The notes beneath the pieces are model-generated. The model ran no database searches, was not told the DNA's origin, and saw only the letters and a program-made list of their open reading frames with translations. From Thalassobaculum fulvum (GTDB lineage Bacteria; Pseudomonadota; Alphaproteobacteria; Thalassobaculales; Thalassobaculaceae): a stretch of 64,000 nucleotides of DNA. This document shows, one piece after another, positions 1 to 8,594 of the stretch. A program made the translations under genes and the position numbers. Location of the stretch: the NCBI RefSeq assembly GCF_014652915.1, contig NZ_BMZS01000003.1:248001-312000 (forward strand), written 5' to 3'. The first letter of the stretch is position 1. The number at the start of each line of letters is the position of its first letter.

Positions 1-390
1 CATGGGGCGATCGAGCGCTGCACCGTGGCGCTGCCCTCGGTCGACGACTCGCGGATCCTCACCGGTCTCGATGAACCCGACGCCATCGCCGACGCCTATC
101 TGCGCCGCGGGCCGCGCGTCGTGGCGTTGAAGCTCGGCGCCGAGGGGGCCCTGGTCGCGACCGCGGACCGCCGCGAGCGGCTGGCCCCGAACCGGGTCAC
201 GGCGGTCGACGCGACCGGTGCCGGCGACACCTTCGACGGGGCCTTCCTGGCGCGGCTGGCGGCCGGCGACGATCCGTTCGAGGCCGCCCGCTACGCCAAC
301 GCGGCGGCGGCGCTGACGACCACCGGATACGGCGCCGTGGCGCCGATCCCGCGGGCCGAGGCGGTGAGGGAGTTGCTGGCCGGGAACTAG
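1..390 (+). CDS. PfkB/ribokinase-family sugar kinase, C-terminal part
   Basis: The reading frame is open from the first base, so the gene starts outside the window and only about 129 C-terminal residues are present. The visible part carries the PfkB signature DATGAGDTFDGAFLARL near residues 70-85 of the fragment. In this family the GAGD turn forms the anion hole and its Asp is the catalytic base that transfers phosphate from ATP to a sugar hydroxyl. The upstream stretch VVALKLGAEGALVA is the usual strand-turn before the nucleotide site. The substrate cannot be judged without the N-terminal lid; ribokinase, 2-keto-3-deoxygluconate kinase and fructokinase are all possible. The stop TAG is 80 bp before the cupin gene on the same strand. 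Confidence 0.9.
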   Translation, partial: HGAIERCTVALPSVDDSRILTGLDEPDAIADAYLRRGPRVVALKLGAEGALVATADRRERLAPNRVTAVDATGAGDTFDGAFLARLAAGDDPFEAARYANAAAALTTTGYGAVAPIPRAEAVRELLAGN

Positions 391-469
391 CGTCCTGCCG
401 GCGCTGGTCATGACAGTGGCAGTGCCCCAGCGTATGGTGCCCCCGACAGTTCAATCCGAGGAGCCCGCC

Positions 470-982
470 ATGCGCGCGCGTGTCATCGATCGGGAGCGGC
501 CGGCATCGACGCACCCGTTTTCGCCCCTGGAGATCGTCGAGAAGGCGATCCCTGAGGACGAGCGGGTCTGGGTGCCGCAGGCGCCCAACGTCTGGTTCCG
601 GCCGCTGATGCTGAACACCTTGAACGGCGGGTGGTGCAACCTGCTGCGGGTCCGCAAGTCCGGCGTGCTGAGCCGGCACCTGCATCCCGCACCGGTGCAC
701 GGCTTCGTGCTCAAGGGGCAGTGGCGCTACCTGGAGCACGACTGGATCGCGACCGAGGGCTCCTACGTGTTCGAGCCGCCGGGCGAGACCCACACCCTGG
801 TGGTCGACGAGGACTGCGAGGAGATGATCACGTTCTTCAACATCTCGGGCTGCATGTACTACGTCGACGAACAGGGCAATTGCACCGGCTTCGAGGACGT
901 GTTCGCCAAGATGGACATGTGCCGCAAGCACTACACTGAGGTCGGGCTCGGCGCCGACTACGTCGACAGGTTCGTCCGCTGA
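470..982 (+). CDS. Cupin protein of the 2,4'-dihydroxyacetophenone dioxygenase type
   Basis: A 170-residue single-domain cupin. The ATG at 470 is preferred because CGAGGAG lies 7-8 bases upstream; an in-frame ATG at 410 would add 20 residues that do not look like protein. Cupin motif 1 is seen as SRHLHPAPVHGFVLKGQWRY and motif 2 as PPGETHTLVV, giving the His residues expected to hold iron. Arrangement and length resemble 2,4'-dihydroxyacetophenone dioxygenase and related ChrR-like cupins, which cleave or bind small organic acids and ketones. The real substrate is unknown. It follows the sugar kinase and precedes mgsA, so a carbohydrate-related role is equally possible. Confidence 0.75.
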   Translation: MRARVIDRERPASTHPFSPLEIVEKAIPEDERVWVPQAPNVWFRPLMLNTLNGGWCNLLRVRKSGVLSRHLHPAPVHGFVLKGQWRYLEHDWIATEGSYVFEPPGETHTLVVDEDCEEMITFFNISGCMYYVDEQGNCTGFEDVFAKMDMCRKHYTEVGLGADYVDRFVR

Positions 983-998
983 CGCCGGGCGCCGCGGC

Positions 999-1448
999 AT
1001 GGACCGGCGCAAGCGCATCGGGCTGGTCGCCCATGACGCGAAGAAGGCGGACCTGCTCGACTGGGTGACCGCCAACCGGGACCGGCTGGCCGTCCACGAC
1101 CTGTGGGCGACCGGCACCACCGGCGCGGTGATCGCCGAGCGCACCGGGCTGCCGGTGCACCGCCTGAAGAGCGGGCCGCTCGGCGGCGACCAGCAGATGG
1201 GTGCGCTGATCGCCGACGGCGCGCTCGATGCGCTGGTGTTCTTCTCCGACCCGATGTCGGCGATGCCGCACGACGTCGACGTGAAGGCGCTGGTCCGGCT
1301 CTCGACCGTCTACAACATCGTCCTGGCCTGCAACCGGACGACCGCCGACTTCGTGATCGCCAGCCCGCTGTTCGACGCCGCCTATGCCCCGGTCGAGACC
1401 GACTACACCGGTTATCTGGGCCGGGCGCTTCCGTCGCGCCCGGAATAG
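999..1448 (+). CDS. mgsA: Methylglyoxal synthase
   Basis: A 149-residue protein that converts dihydroxyacetone phosphate to methylglyoxal plus inorganic phosphate, a cytosolic bypass of lower glycolysis. The family signature is complete: GLVAHDAKKADLLDW at the N-terminus, GTTGAVI in the phosphate-binding loop, SGPLGGDQQMGALI containing the catalytic Asp, and FFSDPMSAMPHDVDVKALVRL containing the active-site His. Length matches the usual 130-155 residues. It starts 17 bp after the cupin stop and ends just before a strong hairpin terminator, so it is the last gene of this small plus-strand unit. Confidence 0.95.
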   Translation: MDRRKRIGLVAHDAKKADLLDWVTANRDRLAVHDLWATGTTGAVIAERTGLPVHRLKSGPLGGDQQMGALIADGALDALVFFSDPMSAMPHDVDVKALVRLSTVYNIVLACNRTTADFVIASPLFDAAYAPVETDYTGYLGRALPSRPE

Positions 1449-1467
1449 GGGGGACTCCCCAATGACG

Positions 1468-1495
1468 AAGGGCCGCTCCTTGAGGAGCGGCCCTT
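1468..1495. terminator. Hairpin terminator between mgsA and dctM
   Basis: A perfect 12-bp stem (AAGGGCCGCTCC, its complement GGAGCGGCCCTT) with a TTGA loop, 20 bp after the mgsA stop. It faces the convergent dctM gene, so it probably terminates transcription from both sides. The flanking T run is weak. Confidence 0.8.
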
Positions 1496-1522
1496 GCCGT
1501 GCGTCGAACCAACTGGTGCTGG

Positions 1523-2893
1523 TTACTCGAGCACCAGGTTGGGCAGCCAGAGCGTGATCTGCGGCCAGATCATGCAGGCCACCAGGCCCATCACCTGCAG
1601 CACCACGAACGGGATGATGCCGCGGTAGATGTTCTGGATCTTCACCGAGTTCGGTGCCACGCCCTTCAGATAGAACAGGGCGAACCCGAACGGTGGCGTG
1701 AGGAACGACGTCTGCAGGTTCACCGCCACCAGGATGGCGAACCAGTAGATGATGTCGCGGCCTTCGACGTGGCTGCCGAAATCCATCAGTTCCACGATCG
1801 GGGCGAACACCGGCAGCACGATCAGGGTGATCTCGATCCAGTCGAAGAAGAACCCGAGGATGAAGATCGTCGTCATCAGCACGAACAGCAGGCCCCAGGC
1901 CTCGAAGCCGAGGTGCTCGATGAACTCGATGATGATGTCTTCACCGCCCAGCGACCGGAACACGTAGGAGAACGCGGTCGCCCCCATGAAGATGAAGAAG
2001 ATCATGCCGGAGGTCAGGGCGGTGCGCTCGCACACGTCCTTGATGACCGTCCAGGTCAGCTTCCGGTTGACGATCGCCAGCACGATCGAGCCGAAGCCGC
2101 CGACACCGGCCGCCTCGGTCGGGGTCGCCCAGCCGGCGAAGATCGAGCCCAGGACCAGGGTGATCAGGAAGACCGGCGGCAGGAACCCCTTCAGCAGCAT
2201 GATCAGCAGTTCGCCGGTCGTGTCGGGGCCGACGTCGTCGGACAGCGACGGGGCCCAGTGCGGCTTCAGCGAGGACACCACCAGGATGTAGGCGAAGTAC
2301 AGGCCGGACAGCAGAAGGCCGGGCAGGATCGCGCCCAGGAACAGGTTGCCGACCGAGATCGCCAGCAGGTCGGCCATGATCACCAGCATGATGCTCGGCG
2401 GGATCAGAATGCCGAGGGTCGCCGAGGACGCCAGGGTGCCGGTCGCCAGTTCCTTCTGATAGCGCTGCCGCAGCATGGTCGGCAGCGCCATCAGGGTCAT
2501 CATGACGACCGAGGCGCCGATGATGCCGGTGGTCGCCGCCATGATCGTGCCCATGACCGTCACCGAGAGCGCCAGCCCGCCGGGAACCCGCCGCAGCAGG
2601 ATCTCGAGGATGTCCAGCAGGTCGTTGGCGACGCCCGAGCGTTCGAGCATGGTGCCCATGAAGATGAAGCAGGGCACCGCGACCAGCACCAGGTTGGCGG
2701 CGGCCCCGCCCCAGATGCGCGGCAGGATGTTGTAGAACTCGATCAGCGAGAAGTAGTCGACCATCGCGCCGATGAAGCCGAACGCCAGGCCAATGCCGCC
2801 GACCACGAACGCGACCGGGAACCCCGAAAACAGTCCAAATGCCAGGGCAATGAACATGTAGACGGAGAGATAGTCCTCCCAATAGAACTCCAC
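1523..2893 (-). CDS. dctM: TRAP transporter large permease (DctM), system 1
   Basis: A 456-residue, very hydrophobic inner-membrane protein with about 12-13 predicted helices. It shows TRAP large-subunit signatures such as LALGLFSGFPVAFVVGG-like N-terminal helices, GVANDLLDILEILLRRVPGGLALSVTVMG and SATLGILIPPSIMLVI. It is the ion-driven channel that works with DctQ and the periplasmic receptor DctP. The start is GTG at 2893, 3 bp after the dctQ stop, which indicates translational coupling. Length is within the usual 425-500 range. The C-terminus faces mgsA across a shared hairpin terminator. Confidence 0.95.
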   Translation of the reverse strand: MEFYWEDYLSVYMFIALAFGLFSGFPVAFVVGGIGLAFGFIGAMVDYFSLIEFYNILPRIWGGAAANLVLVAVPCFIFMGTMLERSGVANDLLDILEILLRRVPGGLALSVTVMGTIMAATTGIIGASVVMMTLMALPTMLRQRYQKELATGTLASSATLGILIPPSIMLVIMADLLAISVGNLFLGAILPGLLLSGLYFAYILVVSSLKPHWAPSLSDDVGPDTTGELLIMLLKGFLPPVFLITLVLGSIFAGWATPTEAAGVGGFGSIVLAIVNRKLTWTVIKDVCERTALTSGMIFFIFMGATAFSYVFRSLGGEDIIIEFIEHLGFEAWGLLFVLMTTIFILGFFFDWIEITLIVLPVFAPIVELMDFGSHVEGRDIIYWFAILVAVNLQTSFLTPPFGFALFYLKGVAPNSVKIQNIYRGIIPFVVLQVMGLVACMIWPQITLWLPNLVLE

Positions 2894-2896
2894 GGC

Positions 2897-3586
2897 TCAG
2901 CCTCCCCGCACGATCTCGGAGTCATCGTAGTGACCCTCGAGCTTCGCGATGTCGTTGTCCTCGTCGGTGTCCGCGATCTTCGGCAGGTGCTCTGCCTCGG
3001 CGCTGGTCAGCATGTTCATCTTGACCTCCGGCCTGAGTTCCTCGGGGCCGAACAGGAACACGACCTGTCTGATCAGCGTCGAGAGCCCGGCCATCAGCGC
3101 GAGGAGCAGCCCGATCAGGACGAACGACTTGATGACCCAGCGATGCGACAGCCCGGTCATGGCGTCGGATGCCTCGTTCGACTCCCACGCCTGATGCACG
3201 AAGGTCCAGCCGTAGTACAGCACCACCACGATATACGGGATCATGAGGCAGCAGATGCCCAGCATCTCGACCCAGGCCTGCCCCCGGTCGCTCAGCTTTT
3301 CCCGCACGAGATCGACGCGGACGTGGGCGTTGACCGTGTAGGCATAGCCGAGAGCCAGCAGGAACAGGGCGGCGTGCAGGTGCCACTCGAGCTCCTGCAG
3401 CTTGGTCGGCGACATGATGTCGTACAGCGGCGTGGACATGATCCACTGCTGCATGAACTGGAATTTCCGCGTGATCACATCGAACATGATGATCCCGATC
3501 AGCGGAAGGATGAGCCAGGCCCCGAGCTTTCCGAATCTCTGCGGAAGCGATTCGAGGCGATCCGCGACCGTCAACAGACTTCGCAT
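2897..3586 (-). CDS. dctQ: TRAP transporter small permease (DctQ), system 1
   Basis: A 229-residue small membrane subunit with four predicted helices (about residues 20-40, 68-90, 107-130, 150-175). It contains the DctQ signature LQELEWHLHAALFLLALGYAY followed by NAHVRVDLVREKLS. The hydrophilic C-terminal tail (about 50 residues, acidic) is longer than in short DctQ proteins. It associates with DctM in the inner membrane. It is separated from dctP by nearly 200 bp that contain a terminator-like hairpin, so it may be expressed at a lower level than dctP. Confidence 0.93.
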   Translation of the reverse strand: MRSLLTVADRLESLPQRFGKLGAWLILPLIGIIMFDVITRKFQFMQQWIMSTPLYDIMSPTKLQELEWHLHAALFLLALGYAYTVNAHVRVDLVREKLSDRGQAWVEMLGICCLMIPYIVVVLYYGWTFVHQAWESNEASDAMTGLSHRWVIKSFVLIGLLLALMAGLSTLIRQVVFLFGPEELRPEVKMNMLTSAEAEHLPKIADTDEDNDIAKLEGHYDDSEIVRGG

Positions 3587-3694
3587 TGAGCGTCCCCAGG
3601 TAGTGGTTTTTTGTTTTCAACAACCAAACGAAACGGCGACCTTTCAAAAGAACACCCGACGATATCGGCGGTCTGCCGACACGGTCGGGTTGGT

Positions 3695-3742
3695 CAAAAA
3701 GCTGCGGTGCCGGCCTCAACCACCGGCCTCGGCCGGCACCGC
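3695..3742 (-). terminator. Attenuator/terminator hairpin between dctP and dctQM, system 1
   Basis: On the minus strand, 41 bp after the dctP stop, a perfect 12-bp inverted repeat (GCGGTGCCGGCC at 3704-3715 and its complement at 3731-3742, 15-nt loop) is followed by AGCTTTTTG. This is an intrinsic-terminator layout inside the operon. Partial termination here would yield more receptor mRNA than permease mRNA, as expected for TRAP systems. Readthrough efficiency is unknown. Confidence 0.7.
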
Positions 3743-3782
3743 GATCATGCGAACTGCAATCCGGAGCCCTGTCCGGCAGCGG

Positions 3783-4838
3783 TTACTTCAGGTAGCCGTT
3801 GTCCTTCCAGATCGCATAGTCCGTGCGGAACTTGGACAGCGAGGCCCAGATCTTCTTGGAGTCCTCGTTGTCCTTGATCTCGTCCGCGATCACCTCGTTC
3901 CAGGCGGCCTCGAACTTGGCCAGCATGTCATCCGACCAGCGGTGGATGGTCACGCCCTTCTCCTGGTGGAACTTCATCGCGGCGAACTGGATCGCTTCGC
4001 CGCGGGTGAACATGTACGTCACGTTGGAGTCGCAGGAGGCCTTGATCAGGGCCTTCTGGGTATCGTCGAGCGCGTCGTAGGACGGCTTGTGGATCAGCAG
4101 CTCGTTCAGGGTCGACTGCTGGTGCCAGCCCGGGAAGTAGTTGTGCTTGGCGATCTGGTAGAAGCCCAGGTCGCGGTCGATCGCCGGCATCGAGAACTCG
4201 GTGGCGTCGATCGAGCCGAGCTCCAGGGCCGGGTAGATGTCGCCGCCGGCCAGAAGCTGGGTCGAGACCCCGAACTTCTCCATGACCTTGGCGCCGAGGC
4301 CGAAGAACCGCATCTTCAGGCCCCGAAGGTCGTCGACCGACTTCACCTCGTTGCGGAACCAGCCCGAGGACTCCGGCGCGATGACGCCGCAGAGGTTGTA
4401 GCGGATCTGGTCGCGGCCATACATCTCGGTGGCGATCTCCTCGCCGCCGCCATAGCGCATCCACGCCAGGTACTCACCGGCGCCCGGACCGAACGGCACC
4501 GCCGAGAAGAACGCGTAGGCGTTGTTCTTGTTGACGTGATAGCCCGGCGTCCCGAAGCCGGCATCCAGCGCGCCGCTGGAGATCGGGTCGTAGTACTGAG
4601 TCCCCGGAACCAGCGCGCCCGGCTCGAACATCTTCAGCGTGACGTCGCCGCCGGAAGCCTTGGTGATGGTGTCGGAGATGTTCACCGCACCTTCGCCGAT
4701 CACGGCGATCTTCGAACCGAAGGCGGAGTGCATCTTCCAGCGGACCCGCTTGGCGTCTGCATCGCCCGTCGACGCCATCACGACGCCCGTCGCCAACCCC
4801 AGAAGGGCGGCCGTCTTCACCAACTTCCTGAATGCCAT
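3783..4838 (-). CDS. dctP: TRAP transporter substrate-binding protein (DctP, TakP-like), system 1
   Basis: A 351-residue periplasmic receptor. The ATG at 4838 is chosen because GGGAGG lies 7 bases upstream and a signal peptide begins directly after it (basic start MAFRKLVK, hydrophobic core, likely cleavage near ADA-KR). The mature part has the DctP-family segment GLKMRFFGLGAKVM, whose Arg usually binds the substrate carboxylate, and GGDIYPALELGSIDATEFSMP. The latter resembles the TakP/2-oxo-acid clade rather than C4-dicarboxylate receptors, so a monocarboxylic or 2-oxo acid ligand is inferred. About half of its residues appear shared with the receptor at 8595-9656. Confidence 0.93.
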   Translation of the reverse strand: MAFRKLVKTAALLGLATGVVMASTGDADAKRVRWKMHSAFGSKIAVIGEGAVNISDTITKASGGDVTLKMFEPGALVPGTQYYDPISSGALDAGFGTPGYHVNKNNAYAFFSAVPFGPGAGEYLAWMRYGGGEEIATEMYGRDQIRYNLCGVIAPESSGWFRNEVKSVDDLRGLKMRFFGLGAKVMEKFGVSTQLLAGGDIYPALELGSIDATEFSMPAIDRDLGFYQIAKHNYFPGWHQQSTLNELLIHKPSYDALDDTQKALIKASCDSNVTYMFTRGEAIQFAAMKFHQEKGVTIHRWSDDMLAKFEAAWNEVIADEIKDNEDSKKIWASLSKFRTDYAIWKDNGYLK

Positions 4839-5257
4839 TCCTGTTACCTCCCAGTCGAAGACCGACCCCATCGGATCGGTTCCGTTTCGCCGATCCGTCG
4901 CCTTGTACTTTGTTTTTGTTGATTAAACCCCGATCTGTTTCAGTCGGAGCCGCGACGGCTGCGTCATTGTTACCGTCGCATTTCTGGAATTCAAGAAGGT
5001 TTGGTACACAATCTGAGGCGTCGGCGTCGATTCAGCACGATGCGTAACGAAATATGACGACTCATTGGGCAGTTACTCGGTCGGAATAGAGAAAACGCCC
5101 GATGCATGCGCGCAATAGGGGTGTTCGCCGTCGCAGGTCATGAGAATCGGCGGAAATCCGCAACCCTGCCTGACGATTTGCCGGGCCGGGAACGCCCGTC
5201 TTCCGGATGCCGGACAGCCCTTGCAGGGTTCGCCGGTACCACCCGGCGGCCGCCGAA
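4839..5257. other. Intergenic region upstream of dctP system 1
   Basis: 419 bp between the end of the small membrane-protein genes and the start of dctP, both on the minus strand. The 4905-5000 part is AT-rich for this genome and contains GTTTTTGTTGATTAAAC. The promoter and operator of the system 1 operon should lie here, but no confident -35/-10 pair could be fixed by eye. No coding potential was seen on either strand. Confidence 0.5.
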
Positions 5258-5611
5258 TCACCGGTCCTTCGGTTCGCGACGTTTTTCGATCGGCGGGGTG
5301 ACCGACGCATCGTGCTCGCGGACCCGTTGCTCGATGTTCTGGATGTGGTCGAAGTCGTAGCTGCGGGCGCGAAGGTCGGTGACGCGGTCGTCGACCCACG
5401 CGTTGTCGAGGTCGTACGCACTGGCAACGAAGTAGTGCAGCGTCACCAGAACGGTCCATGCGGCGAGCGGCCAGAAGAGGTTCCAGGTGGAGCCGCTGAG
5501 CGCTTCCGCGATCAGCAGGAGCGGGACGGCGGCGGCGAACACCGCGAAATGGGCCGGGAAACGGTAGCGGCGCGGCAGGCGGCGCCCGGGGCGATGCCGA
5601 TCCGGGATCAC
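5258..5611 (-). CDS. Small membrane protein with a 2TM-type domain
   Basis: A 117-residue protein starting at GTG 5611, overlapping the stop of the preceding gene in a GTGA arrangement, so the two are translationally coupled. After a basic N-terminus there are two hydrophobic helices (FAVFAAAVPLLLIAEAL and LFWPLAAWTVLVTLHYFVAS), then a polar, helix-forming tail rich in Asp and Arg. This layout matches the 2TM domain family of unknown function, which is often found in small stand-alone proteins. It is the last gene of the minus-strand unit that starts with dctP system 2. A link to transport is possible but unsupported. Confidence 0.6.
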   Translation of the reverse strand: MIPDRHRPGRRLPRRYRFPAHFAVFAAAVPLLLIAEALSGSTWNLFWPLAAWTVLVTLHYFVASAYDLDNAWVDDRVTDLRARSYDFDHIQNIEQRVREHDASVTPPIEKRREPKDR

Positions 5612-6087
5612 TTGAAGAGACGGCGGCGCGGCGGAGCGGCATCGCTCTCCGGCAGGTTCGGGTAGCGCCGGGCCAGGTTGACCAGCCGCAAGGAGTACCA
5701 GGCCAGGACGATCAGGATCGCCGCGACGATCGCGCTGTCGATCGGGTCGCGGCCGGCGTTCCGGCCGGCGACGGCGACATAGCCGAGCCCGACCAGCGGC
5801 GCCGTGCCGAGATACAGCGCGGCAGGGACCGCCTTGGTGTAGTGGAGGAGCAGGCACGCGCAGACGACGGTGAAGGCGTAGAACCCCGCGACCGGCGAGC
5901 GACCGAGCGGGGTCATCTCGCTCATCGCGCCGAGAGCCACGACCGAGAACAGGACGCCCATGAAGAGGCTGTAGGCCAGGATCTCGCTGTCCGCCTGGCG
6001 ACGGTTCAGCCGGGCGACCGGAACGAGGTACGGCGTCGTCCGGTCGTCCCAGACGTAGCGTTTGAACAGGCCTTCCCAGTCAAGCAT
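5608..6087 (-). CDS. Uncharacterised four-helix membrane protein
   Basis: A 159-residue protein with no family recognised. It has a short cytoplasmic-looking start (MLDWEGLFKRYVWDD), then four hydrophobic stretches at about residues 40-58, 66-84, 88-105 and 118-137, and a basic tail ending RRRLFK. It starts 36 bp after the stop of dctQ system 2 and its stop overlaps the next small membrane protein. It therefore belongs to the extended TRAP operon, although similar genes elsewhere may be independent. Confidence 0.65.
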   Translation of the reverse strand: MLDWEGLFKRYVWDDRTTPYLVPVARLNRRQADSEILAYSLFMGVLFSVVALGAMSEMTPLGRSPVAGFYAFTVVCACLLLHYTKAVPAALYLGTAPLVGLGYVAVAGRNAGRDPIDSAIVAAILIVLAWYSLRLVNLARRYPNLPESDAAPPRRRLFK

Positions 6088-6123
6088 GATCGCGTCCCGT
6101 CCCCGCGAAGCCGCCGCCGCCCG

Positions 6124-6927
6124 CTAACGCTCCGCGGATCCGTCGTCGCCGTGGGCTCTGGCCCGCCGTTCCAGCTCGTCGGGCGCGGCGTCGAGGTCCA
6201 GCCGCTCCTTGCCCTCGATCGTCGAGCCCTCCGCTTCGGGCCAATCGAGCGTGCTCAGGTGGAACCGCCAGTGCGGCGGGCCGAACAGCGCGACCGCGAC
6301 CTCGAGCCAGACCGCGACCCCGGCGATCAGGACGACCACCAGGCCGAACGCCAGGGTCAGCTTGATCACCCAACGGTGGCTGAGCCCGACCAGCGACGCC
6401 GAGACCTCGCCGCACTCGTACCAGGCGCAGCTCGGCTCCCTGTTGATCGACCAGGAATCGTACGCGTAGACGAAGGCGAAATAGGCGACCACGAGGGTGA
6501 AGGGGATCAGGAACAGGTTGAGGCCGAGGAACTCGATCCACGCCTTCTTGCGGAACGCCAGGTTCTCGCGGACCAGGTCGACCCGCACATGGGTGTTCCA
6601 GATGTAGCCGAACCCGAGCACCAGGCAGAACAGCACCGTGTGGGCGTGCCACTCCAGTTCCTGCAGCAGCGTCGAACCGAAATAGGGACTGACGTTCTCG
6701 ACGAGCCACACCTGCATCCAGCCGGTCTTGCGGATCCCGAGATCGAAGGCCGTCACCAGGATCAGCGGGAGCGCGAACCACGATCCGAATCGCCCGACCC
6801 GGTCGACGAAGTTCCGGAGCCGCATGCTCACCGCGAGGATCGCCGGGAGCCGATCGGGATCCAGCTGTGTCAGCTCGCTGGCCGCGGGCGTCTTGCCGGG
6901 CGCCATGTCTGCCGTAGCCTGTGTCAC
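6124..6927 (-). CDS. dctQ: TRAP transporter small permease (DctQ), system 2
   Basis: A 267-residue DctQ subunit. It carries the same core as the system 1 protein, LQELEWHAHTVLFCLVLGFGY followed by NTHVRVDLVRENLA, with four predicted helices. Its cytoplasmic N-terminus is longer by about 35 residues and its C-terminal tail is highly charged. The start is GTG at 6927 with GGAGG upstream, 28 bp after the dctM stop. Gene order here is P-M-Q, not P-Q-M as in system 1, so the two systems are not a simple recent tandem duplication. Confidence 0.92.
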   Translation of the reverse strand: MTQATADMAPGKTPAASELTQLDPDRLPAILAVSMRLRNFVDRVGRFGSWFALPLILVTAFDLGIRKTGWMQVWLVENVSPYFGSTLLQELEWHAHTVLFCLVLGFGYIWNTHVRVDLVRENLAFRKKAWIEFLGLNLFLIPFTLVVAYFAFVYAYDSWSINREPSCAWYECGEVSASLVGLSHRWVIKLTLAFGLVVVLIAGVAVWLEVAVALFGPPHWRFHLSTLDWPEAEGSTIEGKERLDLDAAPDELERRARAHGDDGSAER

Positions 6928-6955
6928 GGTGCTGCCTCCAGTTCCGGCCTTCGGG

Positions 6956-8461
6956 TCAGTAGTCGTAGACGGATTTCATCAGCCAGAGCGCGATGTTGGG
7001 CTGCCAGATCACCAGCACCAGGCCGATCAGCTGCAGGATCACGAACGGCACGATTCCCCGGTAGATCGACTGGATCTTCACCTCCTTCGGCGCGATCCCC
7101 TTCATGTAGAACAGCGCGAAGCCGAACGGCGGCGTCAGGAACGAGGTCTGAAGGTTCACCGCCATCAGGATCAGGAACCAGAACACCACGTCCTTCGCGG
7201 CCACATGGTCCCCGAAGTCGAGCGAGGCGACGAGCGGCGCGAACACCGGCAGGACGATGAGCGTGATCTCGATCCAGTCGAGGAAGAAGCCGAGGAAGAA
7301 GGTGATCCCCATCAGCAGGAACAGCAGTTCCCAGGATCCCAGCCCGGCGGAGGTGATCAGGTGCTCGACGATGTCGTCGCCGCCGAGCGAGCGGTAGACG
7401 TAGGCGAAGCAGGTCGCGCTGATGATGATGAAGAAGATCATCGCGATGGTGCGGGCCGAGGTGTTGCACACCGCCTGGACCAGCGGAAAGGTCAGGCGCC
7501 GGTTGCCGGCCGCCAGCAGCAGGGTGCCGAAGGCCCCGACGGCGCCGGCCTCGCTCGGCGTGGCGATGCCGAACAGGATCGACCCCTTGATCATCGAGAT
7601 CAGCAGCACCGGCGGCAGGAAGCTCTTGAAGATCATCTTCGGGTAGTCGCGCGCCGGCACGTGCAGCAGGTCGACCGGCAAGGGCGGCGCGGCGCGCGGG
7701 TTCAGCCTGGCGAAGATCCCGACGAACAGCAGGTAGAACACCGCGAGCAACAGCCCCGGCAGGATCGCCGCCATGAACATGTTGCCGACCGACACGGCCA
7801 TCAGGTCGGCCATGATGATGAGCATGATGCTGGGCGGGATCAGGATTCCGAGCGTGCCGGAGGCGGCGATGCAGCCGGTCGACAGCGCGTGGCTGTAGCC
7901 CTGGCGCAGCATGGTCGGCAGCGCCAGCGCGGTCATCATGGTGACCGAGGCGCCGATGATCCCGGTCATCGCGGCCAGGACGGTGCCCATGACGACGACG
8001 GCCAGCGCAAGGGAGCCGGCGACCCGCTTCAGCAGCACCTGGACGCAGTACAGCAGATCGTTGGCGACCCCGCTGCGTTCCATCATGACGCCCATGAAGA
8101 CGAAGGCCGGAACCGATACCAGCACCAGGTTCTCCGCCCCCTGGAACCAGATCCGCGGCATGAAATTGAAGAACTCGATCAGCGAGAACATGTCGAGGTA
8201 GTAGCCGATCAGCCCGAACAGCAGGGACAGCCCGCCGAGGATGAAGGCGACCGGGAAACCCGAGAACAGGAGCGTCGCGAGCGACGCGAACATGACGATC
8301 GGCAGGTAGTCCTGGATCGTCCAGAGCAGCTCGTTCTGCTCGTCGACCGTCATGCTCATGATCGACGCGTAGGCGGCGGCCATCACCAGCAACGCGACGA
8401 CGGCGACCGAGAGTGCTGGATTCCTGCCGAACGTCCGCAAAGCAGGTGCGAAGTACTGCAT
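6956..8461 (-). CDS. dctM: TRAP transporter large permease (DctM), system 2
   Basis: A 501-residue multi-helix permease. ATG 8461 (MQYFAPALRTF) is chosen for its GGGGAG about 10 bases upstream; further upstream codons translate into low-complexity sequence. It has one extra N-terminal helix (about residues 15-33, ALSVAVVALLVMAAAYASIM) compared with system 1, then the typical large-subunit segments SGFPVAFILGG, GVANDLLYCVQVLLKRVAG and SGTLGILIPPSIMLII. It forms the transport channel with the DctQ and DctP of this operon. The 133 bp between dctP and dctM contain a 9-bp inverted repeat (8505-8513 with 8543-8551) but no T run. Confidence 0.94.
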   Translation of the reverse strand: MQYFAPALRTFGRNPALSVAVVALLVMAAAYASIMSMTVDEQNELLWTIQDYLPIVMFASLATLLFSGFPVAFILGGLSLLFGLIGYYLDMFSLIEFFNFMPRIWFQGAENLVLVSVPAFVFMGVMMERSGVANDLLYCVQVLLKRVAGSLALAVVVMGTVLAAMTGIIGASVTMMTALALPTMLRQGYSHALSTGCIAASGTLGILIPPSIMLIIMADLMAVSVGNMFMAAILPGLLLAVFYLLFVGIFARLNPRAAPPLPVDLLHVPARDYPKMIFKSFLPPVLLISMIKGSILFGIATPSEAGAVGAFGTLLLAAGNRRLTFPLVQAVCNTSARTIAMIFFIIISATCFAYVYRSLGGDDIVEHLITSAGLGSWELLFLLMGITFFLGFFLDWIEITLIVLPVFAPLVASLDFGDHVAAKDVVFWFLILMAVNLQTSFLTPPFGFALFYMKGIAPKEVKIQSIYRGIVPFVILQLIGLVLVIWQPNIALWLMKSVYDY

Positions 8462-8594
8462 CGCCTGGGCTCCCCTGAGCGCGACCGAAGGATGGAGGGA
8501 GGGGGCGGTCGAGGTCCGAAGGGAAGCGCCGCCGACCCACGGCTCGACCGCGCTCCCCCCCGTCACCCGTTGCGTCCCCCAGGGCGGGACGTCT

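Noticed and set aside
1499-3589. A long plus-strand frame opposite dctM and dctQ (rich in Gln, His, Asp, Arg)
   Set aside because: It mirrors the hydrophobic codons of the TRAP permeases; similar Gln/His/Asp-rich shadows occur opposite the other membrane-protein genes here.
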